Shown piece after piece: positions 1-11,318 of a stretch of DNA of 64,000 bases. The notes below the pieces were generated by a model. The model did not search any database. It saw nothing but the letters and a program-made list of their open reading frames with translations, and was not told where the DNA came from. Made by a program: the position numbers and the translations under genes. Position 1 is the first letter of the stretch; every line of letters begins with the position of its first letter. Source of the DNA: Amaurobius ferox (Eukaryota > Arthropoda > Arachnida > Araneae > Amaurobiidae); contig OX578135.1 in assembly GCA_951213105.1 (NCBI GenBank), positions 160,075,250 to 160,139,249 on the forward strand. The letters are read 5' to 3'.

Positions 1-731
1 AGGTAGTTGTGTTTAACATTAGTACTGTGAAACAAAGTTTTTTCCCTTGTATTATTAACAGGTATATTAAATTCCAGACAAGAAAGTAAGATGGGGCAAT
101 CAATGGTGTTATTTAAAACTTTATAATAAAACAAAAGGCAGGACCATTTTCTTCTTTCTTTAAGAGACATTAAACTATATTTCCATCTGAGTTCACTCAT
201 ATGCATATCATAAGGACAATAGCCAGACAATCTGTTATCCATAGTACGTAAAAGTTTATTTTGCACAATTTCTATTCGTTGAGAATGCAGACCATAAACA
301 GGGTCCCAGATCATTGCACAATATTCCAATATTAGCCTAACTAGGGTATTAAAGATACAAATAATAGTACCAAACCTGGCAATAACACGAGATCGTCTTA
401 GCGTGAAACCAAGTCTTTGGTATGCTCTTTTAATAATATTGTCGATATGATTCTGAAAGTTAAAAGTATCATCGAAAGTGACACCCAAATCAATAATATG
501 AGTACAATGCGATAAAGGTAAATTATTTAAAATGTAGTTGTAATTGAGAATATTACGGATTCTAACAATACTCATATAGCATTTAAAGACGTTTAAATGG
601 AGTTTATTTAAAACAGCCCAGTTATACAGTTCATCAAGATCTCTCTGCATCAATTCACAATCAGTCAAAGAGTTGATTTTCATATAAAGTTTCAAATCGT
701 CTGCAAACATAAGAAAAAATAGTTGATTCAC
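1..731 (-). mobile_element. 5'-truncated LINE, C-terminal reverse transcriptase, runs off window start
   Basis: On the minus strand one frame stays open from about 731 to base 1 with no stop, about 240 codons. It begins inside the reverse transcriptase palm: the catalytic box reads FADD (about 696-707; YADD is the commoner form). Further on come LHLNVFKC, DLGVTFDD and LEYCAMIWDPVYG, a succession typical of the thumb region of Jockey/CR1-type non-LTR retrotransposons. A TAG at 741-743 closes the frame on the 5' side, where homology stops, so the copy looks 5'-truncated, as LINE copies usually are. The 3' end lies outside the window. The intact frame suggests a fairly recent copy. The clade assignment is inference; the reverse transcriptase call is firm. 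Confidence 0.85.
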
Positions 732-823
732 ATTAAAATACTACATTGGAATTAAAATATATGATAGATACCTTGAAATTAAAATACGTGTATAATAGGA
801 ACAATTTAGAAGTATGATGTAAG

Positions 824-991
824 TAAAATGACGCTAAATCAATGAAAATGACGACTAATTGTCGAAAATTCAATATCTTGGAAAGAATATAAGTATCTAC
901 TATAAGAAAAACCTATTTTTTTTACTGTAAAAGTAGTAAATTTATTGCATTATATAAGGAAAGTCATGTGTTGCCCACATCAGATTTTTTT
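824..991 (+). repeat. Hairpin-ended repeat family A, 3' fragment (copy A1)
   Basis: This stretch matches the last ~170 bases of the longer copy starting at 1170 (block with ATCTTGGAAAGAATATAAG, then TATAAGGAAAGT, then CCCACATCAGATTTTTT). Only the end distal to the hairpin is present. It is non-coding. Confidence 0.85.
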
Positions 992-1296
992 CATTGTAAC
1001 GATGCAAAGGCTGTCATTGCAAAACAAATTAAATTTTGAAGTTTTTAAACAATGAATGAAAATTCATAATTTCATTTGTGTTGAAGAGTTCTATAAACTA
1101 GCTAGTTTTGCGCATGCGCAAAAGATCATTTGCGTTAAAAGAACATTATGAGATTCCTAAAGTATTATTACTTTCCTTATATACATAATGTATAAGGAAA
1201 GTATTGTGACGGAGTCGAAAATTCGAATTCGAGTTTTCGACGGGAGAGCACGTTTCAGGCATCCCTGATCACGAATCAAACATTTTTGAGGCGATG

Positions 1297-1300
<4 letters not shown>

Positions 1301-1342
<42 letters not shown>

Positions 1343-1352
1343 CGCGTGTGTG
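1301..1352. repeat. TG/CG microsatellite inside family A copy
   Basis: About 17 TG units, a short CG run and then TG again. The same microsatellite position recurs in the other family A copies (19579-19611, 26718-26738, 35206-35262, 61540-61557), so it was part of the element when it spread. Confidence 0.9.
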
Positions 1353-2101
1353 GGAGAGTCAGTGAGTCTGTGGAGACGATATCTCACGAACGAATAGAGC
1401 GATTCGAATGAAAGTTGGTACAAAAATCACAATTTGAGAATACTGGAAGCCTATTGTTTTTAAACGCACTCGAATGTTTAGAACCCCCCTGAATTTTAGA
1501 GTGAAATTTTGAAAAAATCATAAAATCAAAACCTTTAATAAAGTTACGCAAATAGACATTTCTTATGTAATTTTTCCTTAGAAAACGATTGACATAAACT
1601 TTAGAACGCTAGTATGATCTGTTTTCGAGATATTGCACATTTTTCAAATAAATTTATCAAAAAATCCCATAAATTATAAAAATATATTAACTGTTGAGAA
1701 ACATGTTCGCTTTTCATATGTGATATTCTGCGATAAATTTGGTGACATCATTCTCGTGTATCTAGCTTGTTCCATTCATGTGAAAAGATACTTTGAGTAA
1801 TACTTTTGTATTTGAACGCCAATAGTCATTTATATGATATAAGAATATCTTATTTCTCCGTCCATAACGCTTGGCGAGATTTTGGCGACAAATTTGGCGG
1901 AATGTTGCCAACTTGGCGACTTTTTAAACCAAACTTTTTAGGCCAAATTAACGAAAATCTCGCCAAATAGATAAAAATGACGCTAAATCAATGAAAATTG
2001 CGACTAATTGAAGAAAATTCAATATCTTGGAAAGAATATAAGTATCTACTATAAGAATTACATTTTTTTAACTGTAAAAGTAGTAAATTCATTGCATTAT
2101 A

Positions 2102-4411
2102 CAGTGACCGCCGGTTATAAGATTCAGTGGTTATAAGAAACAGCCGTTTATAAGACCCAAAACGACAGAAACAAATACAAACTTCATTTTAACATTAAAA
2201 TTGTGTCGCTTATAAGAAACACGATTCCGCTTATAAGAAACAGTTTTCTACAGAAAATTTGTTGATTTCCTTGCGACGCGGGTGTAAAAAAGAAAAAAAT
2301 CCATTTGTTTAAGGTTAACTGAAGGACGAGTTGTTATCTCTTGTCTCTGGGCGTACGGGGAGGGGGTGGGAGTTTGCTATGTAACAAAGGATGACAGAGA
2401 ATTTCTCCGTAGAAAGGCTTAGGGGGAACAACCCCAAACCAGTAGGAAACGAGTTTTAATCTTTTGGCAGTTAAGGAAACATACTGATAAGGAAAGGCAT
2501 CTCTGCTTATGCACTCAAATAAGATTCGTACAGCTTTAGTTAGTCATTTTATGTTTTGCTAGTGGAAGCATGTCGCAAAAGAGAAAAACCCTTACTTTGC
2601 TTGAAAAGCAAAGTTTACTTAAAAAGTATGATTCTCTACCTCTGTGTAGTCAAAGAGAAGCTGCTTCTGCATTAGAAATTCCGCACTCAACATTATGTAA
2701 AATCCTGAAAGGCAGAAATGAAATTTTGACGCCAAATTGTAATCTTCAAAGAAAACGGAAACGAGAAGGAAAGGCAGCTGCTATAGAGGAAGCACTCTTA
2801 CAATGGTTTTCTAACGCCAGATTAAAGAACGCTCCTATCAGTAGGGCAATTTTACTGAAAAAAGCAGAAAATTTTGCGGAAAAATTAGGAGAAAAAGAGT
2901 TCCGTGCGACTGATGGTTGGTTAAGCCGCTGGAAAGAACGAAATAACATTGTGTACAAAAAAAATTATGGAGAGAAGCAGGACGCGGACTCCGAGTCGGC
3001 ATCTTCATGGATTACGCAAAGCTTACCACCTCTATTAGAAAAATACGCTCCTCATCAAATTTTTAACACTGACGAGACTGGGCTCTATTTTAGAGCGATG
3101 CCCGAGTATACAATGATGTTCAAAAATGATCTATCTTCCGTTGGAAAAAAACAAAAAGATCGAGTTACAGTTCTGTTAACAACAAATATGACGGGAACTG
3201 TAAAAAAGAGCCCTTTAGTTATTGGCAAAAGCAAACGTCCGCGCTGTTTAAGTGGAATAAAAAAATTGCCAGTGATCTACGAAAATTCAAAGAATGCCTG
3301 GATGACAAGTAGAATTTTTGAAGACTTTTTGTTAAAGTGGGACAGGGAACTGATGGGAAGAGAAAAAATTCTTTTAATCCTTGACAACTGTTCGGCTCAT
3401 CCTGTAGTACAGCTGACAAACATTGAACTTTGTTTTTTGCCACCCAATACAACTTCCATCATACAGCCTCTTGACCAAGGAATTATTAAAGCATTTAAAA
3501 CCCTGTATCGGTCAAATTTGCGACAGAAAATAGTAGATGCAATTGATGAAGAGAAAGGATCGGCTTGCGAAATAAGCAAGAAAATAACCTTGCTTGATGC
3601 TATCCATATGATCGCAGGCGCATGGAAAAATGTTTCTGACATATGCATTTTTAATTGCTTCCGTAAAGCAGGATTTTTGAAAAATAATGTTGACATACCA
3701 GCAGAAGATGTAGAAGAATTAGAAGCACATTTCGAAGAATGGATTCACATCGATGAAAATTTACAAACATCTGAAGAAAAAAGTGATGATGACATAGTGG
3801 CGGAAATTCAGAATGTTTGCAATGAAGAAGAAAATGAAGACGACGTTCCACAAGAAGAAAATTTTCCTACAGCCAAACAGTCGCGAGAAGCCCTAACTAT
3901 AATTAGAAAAACTCTTGAACATAGAGGGGCATCAGAAAAAGTTTATGGACTATTTTATGATTTAGAAATGGATGTACGTAAACTAATCACAGACTCATTA
4001 GCACAAACAACACTGGATAAATTTTTTGCTGTTCCTCAGTAATAGATTACGGTATGTATGAAAATGTACTATGCTCTTATACATAAATGAACGACCTATG
4101 AGTTTTACTTTTTATTCTTATTTAATTACATACTAGTATATGCATACATATAGATAATATTTTAAGTTATAAGGCTTAATTCGTAAAATAAGAAATATTT
4201 TTGAATGCAAAACTCAATTTACAAATGTATTATGTATGTACTAATATTTTACTTATATACATTTATCTTTTAAATTCTGTAAAATTGTGTTCAATAGTTA
4301 GTATTTACAATGGAAGAACGATAATTAAAAAATTTCCGGATTTAAGAAACAACTGCTTATAAGAAACAAAACGAGCGAAACGAACGTGTTTCTTATAAGC
4401 GGCGGTCACTG
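2102..4411 (+). mobile_element. Tigger/pogo-type DNA transposon, apparently intact
   Basis: A 2310-bp element flanked by TA (2100-2101 and 4412-4413), the target used by the Tc1/mariner/pogo superfamily. Its ends are inverted repeats: both begin CAGTGACCGCCG, followed by GTTATAAG on the left and CTTATAAG on the right, with TTATAAGAAAC close by. That motif is repeated in both subterminal regions: four to five copies at 2113-2250 and two at 4345-4400, probably transposase-binding sites. It carries one uninterrupted transposase gene. It inserted into a family A repeat, so it is younger than that repeat. Structure suggests a recently active autonomous copy; activity itself cannot be judged here. 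Confidence 0.95.
2570..4042 (+). CDS. Tigger/pogo-family transposase (CENP-B-like HTH + DDE_1), 490 aa
   Basis: The protein binds transposon ends and catalyses cut-and-paste transposition in the nucleus. Domain order: CENP-B-type N-terminal helix-turn-helix (about 5-52), basic nuclear-localisation-like run RKRKRE (61-66), second HTH of Tc5/CENP-B type (about 72-130), and DDE_1 catalytic core (about 155-370). The catalytic acidic residues are visible: D168 in FNTDETGLYF, D272 in LILDNCSAHP and D302 in IIQPLDQGII, giving the D-D-D triad of Tigger/pogo enzymes with about 29 residues between the last two. The C-terminal tail (about 385-450) is very acidic. The start at 2570 is the first ATG of the frame and gives a complete HTH. 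No frameshift or stop is seen and the length fits the family. A host-domesticated gene is unlikely because the ends and TA duplication are intact. Confidence 0.95.
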   Translation: MSQKRKTLTLLEKQSLLKKYDSLPLCSQREAASALEIPHSTLCKILKGRNEILTPNCNLQRKRKREGKAAAIEEALLQWFSNARLKNAPISRAILLKKAENFAEKLGEKEFRATDGWLSRWKERNNIVYKKNYGEKQDADSESASSWITQSLPPLLEKYAPHQIFNTDETGLYFRAMPEYTMMFKNDLSSVGKKQKDRVTVLLTTNMTGTVKKSPLVIGKSKRPRCLSGIKKLPVIYENSKNAWMTSRIFEDFLLKWDRELMGREKILLILDNCSAHPVVQLTNIELCFLPPNTTSIIQPLDQGIIKAFKTLYRSNLRQKIVDAIDEEKGSACEISKKITLLDAIHMIAGAWKNVSDICIFNCFRKAGFLKNNVDIPAEDVEELEAHFEEWIHIDENLQTSEEKSDDDIVAEIQNVCNEEENEDDVPQEENFPTAKQSREALTIIRKTLEHRGASEKVYGLFYDLEMDVRKLITDSLAQTTLDKFFAVPQ

Positions 4412-4450
4412 TATAAGGAAAATCATATGTTGCTCGCATCAGATTTTTTT

Positions 4451-5529
4451 AACTAGCAAAGACCCGGGCTCTGAATGAACTTGCACATATTCAAATTAAA
4501 ACTTTATTTAACAAATAATTATAAAATTAGAAATATAAAAATCAATTTCAGTATTTAAGAATCCTAATACAAAAAAGCCCATTACAATTTAAACATTAGA
4601 TTAAACGAATTAAAATACAGGAAAACAATGAAATCATAGTAATTTAAATCGCAAAAACGTTTTAATATGCAGTAGCACGTTTATCACAATACATGCAATT
4701 GCAAATGGAAATTGTGATTGCAATGGAAATTGTGATTTTACAAATCTGAGTGCAATTTCACATATGTATGCAAAATATCATCTACCTACCCATTGTTGTT
4801 TTCGAATAAAAGGAATCCTAAATTTCAGATAAATGTTGATTACACTTCGCTAAGAATGGAGAATAAATAGACTTTGCTACGCTCGCCCATAATAATTATA
4901 AATATTTAAATACTTGTAGTTAGATGTGTTTTTTTTTCATCTTACATAAGCATTTTAATCATTTTAAAGAAATCCCTCAAATAACCCTAACCTAATAAAG
5001 ATTTGTATTTAAAATAAATTACTACATTTTTTTAATGACTAATTTCTTTAATGCTTAAAAAATTAAAAAATTCAGTCATTTTTTGATTCAATTTTTTTTT
5101 TTCGAGATTTTGGGACAGAGTCATATTTTTCTTATCTATGATTTGTTTCATTCTGTATCGTTTATACAAATATATTTATTTAATTAGACGTTTTAAAGTT
5201 TTATAAATTAAATAAAAAATTAAAAAATATTTAAATTGAAAATTTTAAAAATGTTAAGTTTGAAATTCGATGCAAGTTTATATAAATAAATCTTATGCAA
5301 TATAATTATCTGTCAAAAGTATAAAGCACGCTCTTCATCTGTAGGATATTTCAATATACTGCAATGAAAAAAAAATTACAAAATAATAATAATAATAATA
5401 ATGATAATAATAAACTATTTTTATATGATTAACTTGTGTAATTCCGTTAACTTTAAAGTTGGCATTTTAAATTTTATTTTCCAAACATTAAATGAAATTA
5501 TAATAATAAAACAAATTAGATTCTCTCTT
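4451..5529. other. AT-rich sequence without recognised genes
   Basis: Very AT-rich DNA with short homopolymers and a TAA/TAATAA microsatellite (about 5384-5414). Short open frames here overlap on both strands and show no recognisable protein. I see no splice-supported exon or element ends. Confidence 0.6.
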
Positions 5530-6510
5530 CCTACCATACCTGATATAATGCTTATGGAAAGTATTGGTGAAGGTAGAAAATTTAAATTCGAGTTTTTGAC
5601 TGATTTATATGTTTTGAGATGAATTTGCGCATTTCCACAATCTAGAATAAGAAACAACTATTTTAACTTGACATGTGTGTGTGTGTGTGTGTGTGTGTGA
5701 ACGCAATATTTCACAAACGAATGGAGCATTTCGATGGGAAAAAATGGTGTCATTATTTCAACCAGTGAATGCTGGAACTCTATTCATTTGAAATAAGATG
5801 GAACGTTCTGAAGAACCTCCAAATTACGGACTTCCTTTACGGGATCTACAATTTCAAGTTTTACAAATTTGCTTGAAAAATCACAGAAAATAAAATAATG
5901 TAGTAATTTTAATTTTTTCTATCAGAATGCGAAGATATAGACACATATTTTGATCTTTTAATATTTTTTTTTGGATGCGACGAAATAAGTATCAGATAAC
6001 CTAAACAATGCAAATGATGTATTTAACTGTTCAAAATGTAAATGATGCATGCAATCGATGTATTTGAAATGAATAGCTAAACAAATATGAAGGAATTGTT
6101 TTACGGTTTCGGTTTAAAAATCGTTGGGAATAACTTTCTTCGATTTTTCTGATGGTGTTAGGATGTGAACTCTGTGCTAAAACTTTCGGTCAACCGATTT
6201 GTATGAAAATTTCTCAAAATCGTGCTAAAACATAAAATAACTAAAAACACCAATTCGATTTTTTAAGGACTATCTTTTTCCGGGTCTTGAAGTATCACTG
6301 TACCAAATTTCATTTCTTTCCAAAGCTCAAATTTCCAGTTACAGACGACACACACACACACACCTCCGGCCGTCCAAATAGTTACCTTACACCTTTCTGG
6401 TAGGTCGGACGGTCTGGGTTTCAACAACAACACACACAAACACCTTCTTTTACTATGTAAAATTATATCAAAAACGTTAGCTTAAAACGAATACCCGATA
6501 GACAAAGAAA
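5530..6510. repeat. Diverged relative of the hairpin-ended repeats (type D)
   Basis: The left part has GGAAAGTATTG followed by TTTAAATTCGAG, a TG microsatellite (5673-5699) and CACAAACGAATGGAGC, all in the same order as in family A. The right part (about 6290-6360) has the same kind of block in the opposite orientation (ACCAAATTTCATT..., then a CA run). It looks like two diverged half-elements facing each other. No coding potential. A SINE tail fragment sits in the right-hand CA run. Confidence 0.5.
6366..6433 (+). mobile_element. SINE tail fragment (5'-truncated)
   Basis: The ~68 bases match the 3' end of the full SINEs at 19717 and 36329: CGGCCGTCCAAA, then TTACACCTTTCTGGTAGG, then GGTCTGGGTTTCAACAACAAC. 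It ends in the (CAA)n-like tail of the family and is embedded in a CA microsatellite, so the TSD cannot be read. No head or promoter remains. Confidence 0.85.
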
Positions 6511-6519
6511 AATAATACA

Positions 6520-7337
6520 AAAAATCTGATGTGGGCAGCACATGACTTTCCCTGTAGACTCATAATCACGTTCTCTTTATTTCTTCAATAATTCATTATA
6601 TTGAGTTCAATTGCACAAAATAACACCTATAATTATTTAAAATGACACTGAATTTGTACTTTTGAATCAATTTTCGTTCTCATTTGGTAAATAGACTTAT
6701 TTTCAAAGATGGCGTACCGAAAATGCAAAAAAAACTAAAATATCTCGAAAATGTCTAGTCCTAGTGTAATGGGGTTAATTTTATTCTTTGCATCGTTATA
6801 AATTACGTATAAAACACGCATTTAATGGATATATTTGAGCATACGTTGTTTACTAATTTAGATTTTGACGATTTTTGCTGGCCATTTTGCAAAAACCGGC
6901 AGGTTATTTTTTTCCCGAATCGTACCAAAATCTAATCAGCACCAGGATAAAAGTGACTTATGTACCGAATTTCGTAAAATTTGATCACTTTGTTCTTTAG
7001 CTGGAGTGGATACAGGTAATTTTTGCAGGCCATTTCGCAAAAAAAAGCAGATTATTTTATCCCAAATCGTACCAAAAACTAATCAGTACCAAGGTCACAC
7101 ACAAGTGACTTACCTACCAAATTTTATGAAATTGGGTCCATTAGTTTTTGAGTTAGTGTGGATACATACATTTCACAGACAGACAGACGCACACGCAGAC
7201 ATCACTCTAAAAATAGATTTTTCGTACGCTAGAGGTCCCAAAACGTGTAGATCCGTCGAAAACTCGAGTTGTGATTTTCGGCATGATTCCAATACTTTCC
7301 CTATACATTACTCATTACCATATATTGCAGGGAAAGT
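6520..7337 (-). repeat. Hairpin-ended repeat family B (copy B1)
   Basis: Written in family A orientation this is a minus-strand copy. Its left edge is the shared distal end (AAATCTGATGTGGGCAGCAC then ATGACTTTCCCTG). Its right edge is the shared hairpin (CTTTCCCTATACATTA...ATTGCAGGGAAAGT, about 7308-7337). The interior differs from family A but is the same among B copies: blocks such as CATTTCGCAAAAAA and CGAATCGTACCAAAA occur twice inside each copy, and a CA-rich stretch (about 7175-7205) matches the microsatellite position of A. Non-coding. Confidence 0.85.
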
Positions 7338-7772
7338 AAAAGTAACCAATGCCGTCCTTCTTCAACGGAATCTTGTTATGTATTCCGTACTTTTCTGAAA
7401 AAGTGAAGAGCTCTTTCACTGTAATACTGCGCTTTGCTCATGAAATCGGAATATTGTATACCCCCCATTCTTTTGTTGGAACCTCTCACAAAAGCCCGAA
7501 TAGCTTTAAGTTATATACGACCGTGACAAGTTCCAAAGAGATATCTTATTTGAAATATAGATACATTTAAAGAGATACATATTAGGGGAATAAGATTCCT
7601 CAATGAATAATATTTTATTTTCTTATTTTACACGATTTTCTTTGAAGTTTCACATCTTTGTAGGCCTGAGTTTTGGGGTCGTTTATGTCTCTGCTGATGA
7701 ACGATAAAATATAGATCTTCAGTCTGCGACCAGTGAGATTTTACGATCCGAACCTCCGATCGACATCTAACT

Positions 7773-8532
7773 AAAAAATCTGATGTGGGCAGCACATGAC
7801 TTTCTCTGCAGACTTATATCCACGTTCTCTTTATTTTAATTGAATTTAATTCACGTTTAATTCAAATTTCGTTTTCATTTGGTAACTGGACTTATTTTCA
7901 AAGGTGTTGTAGAGGAAATACGAAAAAACTAAAATATCTCGGGAACGGATAATCCTAGTGTAATGGGGTTGGTCTTATTCTTTTCTTCGTTAAAATTTAC
8001 GTATGAAACAAGTATTTAATATATATAATTGAGCATACGTAGTTTTTGATTTTAGATTTTGACAATTTTTGCGGGCCATTTCGCAAAAAAAGGCAGGTTA
8101 TGTTTTTTCGAATCGTACCAAAATCTAATCAGCACCAGGGTGACCGACAAGCGACTTATCTACCGAATTTTGTGAAATTCGGTCCATTAGTTTTTCAGCT
8201 AGAGTGGATGCAGGCAATTTTTGAGGGCCATTTCACTAAAAAAAGGCGGGTTCTTTTATCCCGAATCGTACTAAAAACTAATCAGCATCAGGGTCACCCC
8301 CAAGTGACTTAACTACCAAATGTTATTAAATGCGGTCCATTAGTTTTTCAGTTACAGTGGATACATACATTGCAGAGACAGACAGACAGACACACGCACG
8401 GATGTCACGCTAAAATAGTTTTTTCGTGTTCTAGAGGTCTCGAAACGTGTAGATCCGTCGAAAACTCTTGTTGCGATTTTCGGTATGATTCCAATACTTT
8501 CCCTATTCATTACCATGTATTGCAGGGAAAGT
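7773..8532 (-). repeat. Hairpin-ended repeat family B (copy B2)
   Basis: Same ends and interior order as the copy at 6520-7337, about 435 bases away and in the same orientation. The 16-base block around GTAATGGGGTTGGTCTTATT and the internal duplicated segment are present. Non-coding. Confidence 0.85.
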
Positions 8533-8960
8533 AAAAAAAAAATATAATAAAGGCAAAATTATTTGCAAACAAAATAAAATGATCAAACATAATAAAGTAA
8601 TTAGATGTATTTTTACTTTTCTCGCGCAGAGCTAGAGGAAAAGTATGGTAATAGTGATCGTAACTTGTATCACTGTTATTGATAGATATACCTTTAGCGA
8701 TAGATTACGCAAACTTCTTACTTTTACCGATATAGCAGTCCAAGAAAATCTGGGTGATCTGATTGAATCACAAGTCCAGTTTTCACCGTAAATGCATTTG
8801 TCGTCCGAAGTGGCGACTTGTGCTTGTTGGACGTGTTTCGAAGTTACTCTTTTTTGACACTTACAGTGGAATACTACGACCCTAGGTTCCATAGTAAATA
8901 TTGTTCGTTTTGATGAGTACTATCACCCCTCTTATTTTGTCAAAACAGTTTATATACACC

Positions 8961-9003
<43 letters not shown>

Positions 9004-10244
9004 GTTTCACAAAAAATGTCAGGAAGGAATAAAAAAATCATTTGTAGTCTTAGAAGCAGAGTGAAATATAAAAAATAATCAGTAAAAACAGGAGATTTAG
9101 CTTAATAGTGTCATTCCCCCCCACTCCTGGTAAAAATTCTGATAATGATAATTTCGTAAGAGTAAAATAAGGTAATTATTTATACGACCCGACCCCCAAT
9201 AAAGAAATGTGAATTAGTAAAATGTTTGCTCCTTTTAATTAGGGTGGAAAATATTTACCCGATACATACTGATGAAGAATTCCGCTGATATATTTCAATT
9301 ATTGTTATTAGGTATTTTTCGTTCGATTTCAAAGGACCAACCAGCAACAAATAAATGAAATTAGTAGCACATTTCAGTTTATAGGATAAATAAATGTGTT
9401 GATGCCCCCCCCCCCAATATTTACTTTCATAAGAAGTAAACTAATTACATTTGTAGTTCAGGTAAAAGGGAATAAGACGAGGATTTCAATTATTGATATC
9501 TCGGCGAATTTTTCATTAAAAAGTATCGGTAGAATTTATTTCGCTCTTTGCTTGGCGAAATCTTTGGCATTATTTTAATTGGGGTTGGGGGTGGGAGAGG
9601 ACATATAAAATACAAATTTTGTATATGTATGACATTGTTAGTTCCAGTGGGTACAGCCACCGCCTCCTTTAGACGCAGCCCTTTGTATATTGATCACCTG
9701 CCTAGAATGCAGCCCAGAAATGAGAGTGGGGAAAACAAGTTTTACTATATATTTTTATAAAATAAAAAGTGTCATTCAAAAAGAAAAATTGAATTGCATT
9801 AAAAATGTGTGTGTATAAAAGCATCCAGAATTTGTATTTGACTACACTATTGTTACATAAAAAAAAAATAAATCCTTTATATGGAAAATCTATAATTTTT
9901 GACAATTATATGAATATTGACAATAAAATTTGACAAATTTGACAAACAAATTTGACAATAAAATGAAACAAATTCGTAATAAAATAAAATACACACACCT
10001 TAATTTTCCCTTGATACACACAACCTCGATTTCAATATAAAAATATATATAAGAACATCCAATGATAAAATCAAATCAGCAATAAAATTAACTTTAAAAT
10101 CAAATTAACAATAAACTTAAGGGTAAAATCCAATGATAAAAGTAGAAAAGCAACAACTAAAAATTTAAAGGTTATTCTACCGTAAACCAATCTAAACATA
10201 TGGATAAACCGCAAAAAACATTCGACACAAGGGGCGCCCTCACG
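8533..10244. other. Intergenic, no confident gene; TA microsatellite
   Basis: Contains a pure TA run (about 8963-9001) directly next to CACCCTGTA (8951-8960), which resembles the outer end of mariner/IS630-type elements, but no partner end or transposase was found. A minus-strand 86-codon frame (8632-8892) lies just inside that end; I cannot match it to anything. At 9110-9600 there are diverged repeats with C-rich tracts (9406-9415). Nothing else is recognised. Confidence 0.5.
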
Positions 10245-10254
10245 CAGTACAATG

Positions 10255-10641
10255 TTGTTGTTGAGACCCAGACCGTCCGACCTACCAGAAAGGTGTAAGG
10301 TAGCTGTTTGGACGGTCGGGAAGTGCAACCCAATTTAGACCGGAACCCAGTGGGAGAGGCATCCACAGGGACCGTACCCTCCTTCCCCTACCACCAACCT
10401 CTCGGAAGGACTTACGGACCCACATGTTTAACGTGATCGTACTCCGCATGAACACGGCGGCATTTGTGGTAGCGTGCAAATCTAGCGCGCAAACCACGGG
10501 GATACCGCACCCGAGATGGCCAACAGCACGCGGTGTTCCGAGGTGGTCACCCACCAAGTACTAACCGCGCCCGATGCTGCTTGACTTCGGTGATCTAACG
10601 AGAACCGGTGTTTTCAGCACGGTACGGCCGTTGGCCCTACA
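10255..10641 (-). mobile_element. SINE with 5S rRNA head (copy S1)
   Basis: A 387-bp SINE on the minus strand flanked by a 10-bp duplication, cagtacaatg (10245-10254 and 10642-10651). Its 5' head (10519-10635, ~117 bases) reads as a nearly complete 5S rRNA: GCCAACGGCCGTACC at the start, ACCGGTTCTCG, the internal promoter region around GATCACCGAAGT and GGTGGGTGACC, and GTGCTGTTGGC at the end. After it comes the A-box half of a tRNA-like unit, then the body and tail shared with the tRNA-headed copies. The B box present in those copies is deleted here. The tail is TTGTTGTTG on the plus strand. Non-autonomous; would be transcribed by RNA polymerase III and moved by a LINE. Confidence 0.95.
10519..10635 (-). 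pseudogene. 5S rRNA-derived segment heading the SINE
   Basis: About 117 bases closely resemble animal 5S rRNA over its whole length, including the internal control region. It is part of a dispersed SINE and not a 5S gene: it is fused directly to SINE body sequence and has no T-run terminator at the 5S 3' end. Confidence 0.9.
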
Positions 10642-10987
10642 CAGTACAATGTGTCATAACTCAAAATCAGCGCCAGCAGCTGACTGAACAGGCAGCGTGT
10701 AAAAGAGGCGGTGGTACAGATCTATTCTTCTCTGTTTGTGTATTATTCTTTTTTATATTTTACTTTACTTCTACGACAATCGTTGAATTTTTTTATTCCT
10801 TTCGGACATTCTTCGCAAAGCAACGTGTATACAGAATATTTAACTATACTTAGGAACGTGCATTTAACTATAAAACGGGATTTTAGTTTGGTTCTTCGTA
10901 GCTGTAAAAAAAACGCTGAAGCGTTTTAGACCGAATTGAGGTGGTATATACTATTTATGCTTATATTACTTAGATGTGAACATAGAA

Positions 10988-11318
10988 TTCATACCAGTTC
11001 TCCCAGGCGACCGTAGAGGTTTACGCACTTGAGTTGAGAGGCGTCGGAGTACTAATCTCTCACCCAGCGAGGCCACAACCAGGCAGCGAGATCGGCGGAA
11101 TCACTCACCGGATGAGGTTCGAAGAACAAGCCCGACCTCAGTCGCCGACCGCGTTTAGGCTCAGGCCATGAATAGGCACAGTCCGTCACCTGGAAGAGTC
11201 CGAGGCCTAACAGCCGGGCGGGATGCGCGACAGCCGGTTGCTCGGATTTATTTGACCCCCCAGGTTGGAAGACGTTCACCACTCAATCCGTTCACCACTC
11301 AAAGAGTAGGGAGGAGGG
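10988..11318. mobile_element. GC-rich retroposon of unknown family, 331 bp, with 16-bp TSD
   Basis: A GC-rich island in AT-rich surroundings, flanked by a perfect 16-bp direct repeat, agatgtgaacatagaa (10972-10987 and 11319-11334). A duplication of that length is typical of LINE-mediated insertion, so this is probably a SINE or a retroposed RNA. Orientation is uncertain. The plus-strand right end is purine-rich (GAGTAGGGAGGAGGG) with a short duplicated TTCACCACTCAA block before it. A GGTTCGAAGAAC stretch resembles a degenerate B box, but no proper A box is seen. A 76-codon minus-strand frame (11052-11282) is probably incidental. I cannot assign it to 7SL, tRNA or 5S RNA. Confidence 0.75.

Larger units (their letters stand above)
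1170..4450 (+). repeat. Hairpin-ended repeat family A, full copy split by Tigger (copy A2)
   Basis: The element opens with a hairpin (1170-1202; arms ACTTTCC and GGAAAGT around TATATACAT/ATGTATA). A TG/CG microsatellite follows (1301-1352), then about 800 bases of non-coding sequence rich in TTTTGGCG-type motifs. The distal end is TATAAGGAAAGTCATATG...CATCAGATTTTTTT (ending about 4450). A Tigger transposon sits inside at 2102-4411 with TA on both sides; removing it restores the normal family end. Net length is about 970 bases. It shares its ends with family B. Class uncertain: no transposase, no simple terminal inverted repeat and no obvious TSD; a rolling-circle (Helentron-like) derivative is one possibility. 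Confidence 0.85.

Noticed and set aside
8951..9001. Complete mariner element at the CACCCTGTA and TA run
   Set aside because: Only one end motif is present; no opposite end or transposase was found.
10519..10635. Independent 5S rRNA gene
   Set aside because: It lies inside a TSD-flanked SINE and runs directly into SINE body sequence; the second copy at 17366 has the same junction.
11052..11282. 76-codon minus-strand frame in the GC-rich block
   Set aside because: Explained by high GC and lack of stops inside a TSD-flanked retroposon; no protein family recognised.
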